Notes under the pieces: model-generated
Seen by the model: the letters and a program-made list of their open reading frames with translations, nothing else
The model's database searches: none
Told to the model about the DNA's origin: nothing
From: an uncultured bacterium
Lineage (GTDB): Bacteria > Hydrogenedentota > Hydrogenedentia > Hydrogenedentales > SLHB01
NCBI GenBank assembly: GCA_937928585.1
Contig: CALEZK010000647.1
Span: forward strand, 1 to 8,847
DNA: 8,847 nucleotides
Direction: 5' to 3'
Part shown: positions 5,068-8,847 of the stretch, piece by piece
Position numbering within the stretch: the first letter of the stretch is position 1
How the letters are laid out: every line of letters starts with the position of its first letter
Position numbers and translations under genes: made by a program

Positions 5068-5116
5068 CGTTCCCAAGTTATACTTGGGAACGCACTTGTC
5101 CCCGAAGCTCAGCTTC
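5065..5116. repeat. Palindromic repeat copy 4 (52 nt)
   Basis: The first hairpin has arms GTTCCCAAGT (5069-5078) and ACTTGGGAAC (5082-5091) around TAT, plus a closing C-G pair at 5068/5092. The spacer is GCACTTGTCCCC. The second hairpin has arms GAAGCT (5104-5109) and AGCTTC (5111-5116). It fills nearly all of the 66-base gap between the portal gene (stop at 5120) and the zinc-ribbon gene. It has the T-A version of the variable stem pair, like copy 2. Confidence 0.9.
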
Positions 5117-5119
5117 TCC

Positions 5120-7120
5120 TCAAACCAAACTCCCGCCAAACCCGCCGCCAAAACCCTCGCTCAAAGCCCGCCCAGTCAAACCCGCATCCTGCAATTGCGG
5201 CATCGAACCAAACGCGCCCTCGCTTTCCGGCCCAGGCGTCCCGCCCGCATCCGGAATCGGATTCCCCATCTCATCCACCAACGGCGGCGTATACGGCACC
5301 AACACGCGATCGCTCGTTCGAAACACGTCCGTGTTGTGCAAGTACTTCTTCACCAGCTCCGGCAAATAAACCTGCCAGCCCTGTTGCTTCATCGCCTCGT
5401 TCAACGGCAACAACTCGCGAATCGCGTCGATGATCTGCCGCGTCCGCACAACGCGATCTACGCGCTCTGTTGACCCCGGCTCGATATCGACCTCGTACTC
5501 CGCCAGCACCCACTCGCGCGGAATGCTTAACATCTCCCATAACTTCCCGTCTTCCCCACAAATCGGAACAACCCGCTCCGCGCCCCAAAAGTTTTTCAGC
5601 AACGCAATCACGCGCCGCGCGCTGCCCTTTAACGCGCGATCGTTCGCGTAACGCATATCGCCCACGCGCAGATTGTGCTTTTGCTCCTGGTAGCTCGCCT
5701 CCGTCGCGGTCTCCGTGCTGCGCGCGCCCAACTCGTTCGCGCCGGAAATATCGATCAAGTCGTCGTAGTGCTGTTGCGCAACCTTCCACGTGTCCGCCGG
5801 AATGTCCTGACGATCGAATATCTCAATCACTTCGTTGATCTTCGTGTCGCCCTGCACTTCGATCAGCTTCGGACCCCGCGCCTTCAGGAAGTTCTTGACG
5901 TCGGCCTTGTTCTTTACCTTGTCGCTGTTGACAGCGCCGCGCGTCCAGCCCCACGTTTCCAAATGCTGCAACTGCTGCGAACGAATCACGTTCAACACTT
6001 CAATCTGCGAACGGAACGTGTTCGGATACGGTATGCCCCACGGATGCTTGCGCGATTCGAAAAACGTCAGCTTCTCGTACGGCGTCAAATCTTTCAGGTA
6101 GGGATATTTCTTGTACAGCAACGGACGTTCGCCGTTGTCGCTCATGAGTGTCACGCATGCGTTCTGCACGTCGTAATACTCGTACAGCCGCACGATCGCC
6201 GCGTCATTCTGCAATTGCAGCCGCGTATTGTTGTCTTCGCTGTCGCGAATGTCTTCGTCCAGGAAGAACCCGCTCCGGCCCGTCGGCTCCAGCTCCGCGC
6301 GCGCTTCAATGTTCAGCCGCGAATCTTGCAGCACGTCCACATAAGGACGGTTGTAGCGATGACAGAACCAGCGCGATTCCGTCCATTTCTTCGCATCGGG
6401 ATCCATGAAGAAATCGTGCGGCGATATCGCCCACGTCCACGGATGTCCAACGCGCATCCGCTGATCGCTCTCCACCGTCTGCGCAAGCGGTAAATTGAAA
6501 TCGTCCCCGGACCGCTCGCCCTCGGGGCGAATACCCGCATCGCGAAGCGGCATCTCCGGCGACAACGCGCTCGAATATCCATGCTTCAATATCCCAATGC
6601 CAAACAGCACCGCGTACCAAAGAAACTCGCGCTCCGCCGATTCCGCGTCGATCACCTCGCGCTCATACGCAAGAACCTGTTCCATGATCGGCGCAACCAT
6701 GCGCCCCATCTCGCTCATGCCCTTCATGTAGAACGTCGGGTCTTGAAAATAAAGCGCCGCCACCGTCTGACGGATGATCGAAAACATATAGTTCACGCTG
6801 ACCTTGTGCTCGGCGGCCAACTGCTTGAAGTACTTCCCCTCGTAATACGCTTCAAGCGTGTCCCAAATATCCAGCAAACCAAGATCGCGCTTCGCCCGCA
6901 TCGAACGCTGAATGCGCTTCTTCACGATCGCAACCTGCGCCGGCGTCAACGTCTCAACAAGATTCTTCCCCCGCGGATACGCCGGATTCTGAAACGGCAC
7001 AATCGGCGCGCCCTCGCCCCGCGCAAACGATCCACCCGCCTGCCAAGCCTCCGGATCAATCCCAACCTCGAGCCCCGTACGAGGCATGAACGCCGAAAGA
7101 TTCTGTAACAACCCCGCCAT
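5120..7120 (-). CDS. Phage portal protein
   Basis: 666 residues from ATG at 7120, preceded by AAGGA seven bases upstream; a TTG one codon earlier is less likely. Stop is TGA at 5120. Portals form the twelve-subunit ring at one head vertex through which DNA enters and leaves and to which terminase and tail attach. Portal-like segments are VNYMFSIIRQTVAALYFQDP (109-128), the WYAVLFGIGILKHGY helix (168-182), SPHDFFMDPDAKKWTESRWF (233-252), the WGIPYPNTF region followed by SQIEVLNVIRSQQLQHLE (361-388), and ISGANELGARSTETATEAS (458-476), where the 'G..E.G.....TATE' pattern is common to portals. The segment EVDIEPGSTERVDRVVRTRQ (543-562) is also typical. The C-terminal 40 residues are Gly/Pro-rich, ending FGGGFGGSLV. 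The length suits a large portal of the podovirus/siphovirus kind. It follows the terminase gene after a 157-base repeat-bearing gap. A fused protease or minor head domain is not visible. Confidence 0.9.
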   Translation of the reverse strand: MAGLLQNLSAFMPRTGLEVGIDPEAWQAGGSFARGEGAPIVPFQNPAYPRGKNLVETLTPAQVAIVKKRIQRSMRAKRDLGLLDIWDTLEAYYEGKYFKQLAAEHKVSVNYMFSIIRQTVAALYFQDPTFYMKGMSEMGRMVAPIMEQVLAYEREVIDAESAEREFLWYAVLFGIGILKHGYSSALSPEMPLRDAGIRPEGERSGDDFNLPLAQTVESDQRMRVGHPWTWAISPHDFFMDPDAKKWTESRWFCHRYNRPYVDVLQDSRLNIEARAELEPTGRSGFFLDEDIRDSEDNNTRLQLQNDAAIVRLYEYYDVQNACVTLMSDNGERPLLYKKYPYLKDLTPYEKLTFFESRKHPWGIPYPNTFRSQIEVLNVIRSQQLQHLETWGWTRGAVNSDKVKNKADVKNFLKARGPKLIEVQGDTKINEVIEIFDRQDIPADTWKVAQQHYDDLIDISGANELGARSTETATEASYQEQKHNLRVGDMRYANDRALKGSARRVIALLKNFWGAERVVPICGEDGKLWEMLSIPREWVLAEYEVDIEPGSTERVDRVVRTRQIIDAIRELLPLNEAMKQQGWQVYLPELVKKYLHNTDVFRTSDRVLVPYTPPLVDEMGNPIPDAGGTPGPESEGAFGSMPQLQDAGLTGRALSEGFGGGFGGSLV

Positions 7121-7144
7121 CAACTATTCCTTATCCCGCTCGTG

Positions 7145-7180
7145 CTCGTAATTCGTACTCGTAATTCGTACTCGTAATCG
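7145..7180. repeat. 13-nt tandem repeat, about 2.8 units
   Basis: CTCGTAATTCGTA occurs at 7145-7157 and 7158-7170, followed by CTCGTAATCG at 7171-7180. It lies in the terminase-portal gap, about 20 bases left of palindromic repeat copy 5. A relic of the same unit occupies 4156-4166, also just left of a palindrome copy. Confidence 0.85.
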
Positions 7181-7200
7181 ATCTTCTCTTCCTCTTTTCT

Positions 7201-7262
7201 CCTCGTTCCCAATTCGCCGCGGCGAACCAGCTTGGGAACGCACTCTTGAAAAGCTCCGCTTT
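7201..7262. repeat. Palindromic repeat copy 5, variant with nested palindrome
   Basis: The outer arms CGTTCCCAA (7204-7212) and TTGGGAACG (7232-7240) match the family. The bases GCT expected after the left arm are replaced by a perfect 14-base palindrome, TTCGCCGCGGCGAA (7213-7226), leaving CCAGC as a remnant. The tail is GCACTCTTG as in copy 1. A second hairpin follows with arms AAAGC (7250-7254) and GCTTT (7258-7262), changed in sequence but still paired. It lies between the terminase stop (7278) and the portal start. Confidence 0.85.
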
Positions 7263-7277
7263 GTTCTTGCATTACCA

Positions 7278-8847
7278 TCAAGCCGCCCGCCGTCCGTACT
7301 CCACCATCGAAACCCGCGCAGCCAATCCCGCATCCATCACCGAATGCGCGCCAACAAAAAACTCCTCTTCCATCGCGTCTTCTTCTTCCGTGAACGGCAT
7401 ATTCACCGAAGCCTCGAACCACTTCCGCAACGCCTCCTCCGGTGATTCCGTCTTCTCTTCCCTCGGCGCGTCCGAAGTCCACATGATGTGCGGTATCTGC
7501 GCAGCCGCGTCCGCGACGTCCATGTCGCCGTAATGCGGAAAGAACGTCAGCTCGTCCACCAGCACCTGCTTGTTGCGGCAGTTCTCCAAAATGAAAAACT
7601 TCCCGCTCTCCACCCAGGACTGCAAACCGCGCACGCGATCGGGCTTCGACTTCTGCGCCTGGTCCATCGGCAACCACTTCCACGGAATCACCACGCCGGT
7701 CTGGCGCGTCTCGATGTCCGCGAAATGTTTCACCAGGCGTTCGATGTTTCGTTGCTCCGCGCCCACGCGCTTCGGACGCACACCCTCCGGAACTTTCTGC
7801 CCGCGAAATAGCTCCGCGATAATCTCACTGGGATCGCATTGCTTCCGGAAGATGTCGATGATGTAGATGCAGCCAAGGTGATCGATTGCGCCCGTCACTA
7901 TCGCCGTGTGCGATACCGTCTTCGCGTCCGTGCTCAAGTCGCAGACACGGAAGTACTCGAACTGACGGTTCGCCGGCAAGGACGGCACAAAATGTTCGTC
8001 CCCCAACTTGAACGTCTGCGTGCTCGGATCGACCGGGTCATTCCGATACTGCGCGCAGAAATGGAAGCTCCCCAATTCTTCGATCAACTTCGGAATCGAA
8101 AACTTGCCGTCCGTATCGTTGTCGGGATCGCCAATGTGATCCGGTCCCATGTAAAACCGCGTCGGATATACCGGCGTGCCTTTGCCCTGGCGCAGCTCTT
8201 CCAGCTTCAACCCGTACGGATTGTCCGCGCTGTAGATTCCCTCCATCACGCAATCGCTTACGTCGATGTCGAAATCGTGCGACTCGTTCTTGATGATGTA
8301 TCCGTACACGTCGCCATGGTTGTACCGCGTGCCGGTAACGATGATGCGGCCACCGGGATCGAGTAGCGGGCGCGTCGTCTTGTAGAACGTGATGCCTTCC
8401 AGAATCGTTTGCGGATTCCTCACGCTCTTCGCGTTGATCAAGTCGTCAAACAAAATGACGTTGTAGTGTCGCCCGGTTCGCGGCGTGTTCACGCTCGCCG
8501 TCTCGACTGTGCGCTCTTTCTGTTTGCTCTTGCGCTCGACCAATATCGCGTCGTCGCGCCAGCACGTCAGCCGCCCGTTGCTTACCGCCGGACGTATCTC
8601 CGGATACACCGCCTGGAATTCTTCGGAGTCGATCAACTGACGAATGCCGCGGCAAAAGCCCTGCGCATCGTCCGTCGCGTGACTCGCGATCAAAATCCGA
8701 ATGTTCGGATTCTTCACGATCAACCACACCGCAAACGCAATCGTGATGATGTTCGACTTGATGTGACCGCGCGGAAGTAAGAAAAGCTTCTTCAGCTTCG
8801 ACCACTTCATCAGCGATTGCGCGCGCTTCCGGTGGTAAGGCTCGTAC
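7278..8847 (-). CDS. Terminase large subunit, N-terminus cut by window edge
   Basis: The frame is open to the right window edge: twelve codons (YEPYHRKRAQSL) precede the first ATG at 8810, and 'pyH..ra..l' belongs to the usual pre-Walker region, so that Met is internal and the true start lies beyond 8847. TerL is the ATP-driven motor that packages DNA through the portal and cuts it. Numbering from the Met at 8810, the Walker A-like motif is LLPRGHIKSN (11-20, K18 and S19), Walker B is NVILFDDL (117-124, D122 and D123), and the coupling motif is VTGTRY (158-163). A linker (FHFCAQYRNDPVDPSTQTFK, 249-268) leads into an RNase H-like nuclease with probable metal ligands D291 in VCDLS, E352 in GAEQRN, and D431 or D434 in MDVADAAAQ. 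The acidic C-terminus is followed by YGRRAA. The Walker A form with Ile before Lys differs from the classical GK[ST] but is found in this family. Portal lies directly downstream. The function is confident. Confidence 0.92.
   Translation of the reverse strand, partial: YEPYHRKRAQSLMKWSKLKKLFLLPRGHIKSNIITIAFAVWLIVKNPNIRILIASHATDDAQGFCRGIRQLIDSEEFQAVYPEIRPAVSNGRLTCWRDDAILVERKSKQKERTVETASVNTPRTGRHYNVILFDDLINAKSVRNPQTILEGITFYKTTRPLLDPGGRIIVTGTRYNHGDVYGYIIKNESHDFDIDVSDCVMEGIYSADNPYGLKLEELRQGKGTPVYPTRFYMGPDHIGDPDNDTDGKFSIPKLIEELGSFHFCAQYRNDPVDPSTQTFKLGDEHFVPSLPANRQFEYFRVCDLSTDAKTVSHTAIVTGAIDHLGCIYIIDIFRKQCDPSEIIAELFRGQKVPEGVRPKRVGAEQRNIERLVKHFADIETRQTGVVIPWKWLPMDQAQKSKPDRVRGLQSWVESGKFFILENCRNKQVLVDELTFFPHYGDMDVADAAAQIPHIMWTSDAPREEKTESPEEALRKWFEASVNMPFTEEEDAMEEEFFVGAHSVMDAGLAARVSMVEYGRRAA

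Noticed and set aside
617..5116. Intrinsic terminators formed by the palindromic repeats
   Set aside because: The stems are strong, but no run of U follows on the minus strand (the sequence after is GAGG-rich), and the copies sit in the middle of an operon.
4179..5116. CRISPR array
   Set aside because: The repeats are of similar size to CRISPR repeats but are separated by whole genes of several hundred bases, with no regular spacers or cas genes.
4469..5473. 334-residue plus-strand open frame with repeated LVPKL..G segments
   Set aside because: The repeated peptide is the translation of the palindromic DNA repeats, and the rest is antisense to the zinc-ribbon and portal genes. It is not a protein repeat family.
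5675..6493. 272-residue plus-strand open frame
   Set aside because: It is antisense to the middle of the portal gene, is Arg-rich, and lacks motifs.
7120..7683. Minus-strand frames of 187 and 69 residues overlapping the terminase end
   Set aside because: They are out of frame with the terminase gene, which has clear motifs in this stretch, and their C-termini are translations of the 13-nt tandem repeat.
8810..8810. ATG at 8810 as the terminase start
   Set aside because: The frame stays open upstream with family-like residues, and the Walker A motif would begin only about 11 residues in, too short for a terminase N-terminus.

Overview
The window is a block of tailed-phage head (capsid) genes, all read from the minus strand, so the gene order runs from high to low coordinates. 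In that direction: large terminase subunit (its N-terminus is cut by the right window edge), portal protein, a small FmdB-like zinc-ribbon protein, a conserved 76-residue phage protein, a RyR-domain protein, an 89-residue coiled-coil protein, a scaffold-like protein, the major capsid protein, a decoration-like protein, and the start of an unrecognised gene cut by the left edge. This is the usual packaging-then-head order of a Caudoviricetes genome. No small terminase, head protease or tail gene is visible, and no gene on the plus strand is convincing.

The genes look intact: long open frames, good Shine-Dalgarno sites, one ATGA overlap, and family motifs in place. The proteins should work together. 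The scaffold and capsid proteins build the procapsid on the portal. The terminase docks on the portal and pumps DNA in. The decoration-like protein would then bind the shell. The zinc-ribbon, 76-residue, RyR and coiled-coil proteins have no role I can assign beyond their place in the module.

The unusual part is what lies between the genes. Instead of the tight packing expected in a phage, most gaps are 60-160 bases long and filled with short palindromes. One family (left arm GTTCCCAAGY, right arm RCTTGGGAAC) occurs five times in the same orientation, at 617-653, 4179-4230, 4547-4598, 5065-5116 and 7201-7262, plus a truncated copy near 4241. Three copies are 52 nt long and nearly identical. 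Their stems show a compensated C-G to T-A change. Other hairpins occupy 555-586, 1123-1206, 2307-2335, 2373-2397, 3457-3471 and 4514-4530. A 13-nt tandem repeat lies at 7145-7180, with a relic at 4156-4176. For five genes a hairpin ends immediately or a few bases upstream of the Shine-Dalgarno site.

The most likely reading is a prophage, or a domesticated phage-derived element, long resident in a bacterial chromosome rich in REP-like palindromes, with its gaps colonised while the genes stayed intact. From memory, similar palindromes are common in environmental bacteria such as Planctomycetota, Hydrogenedentota-like lineages and some cyanobacteria. That points weakly to such a host, but the window holds no host gene to confirm it.
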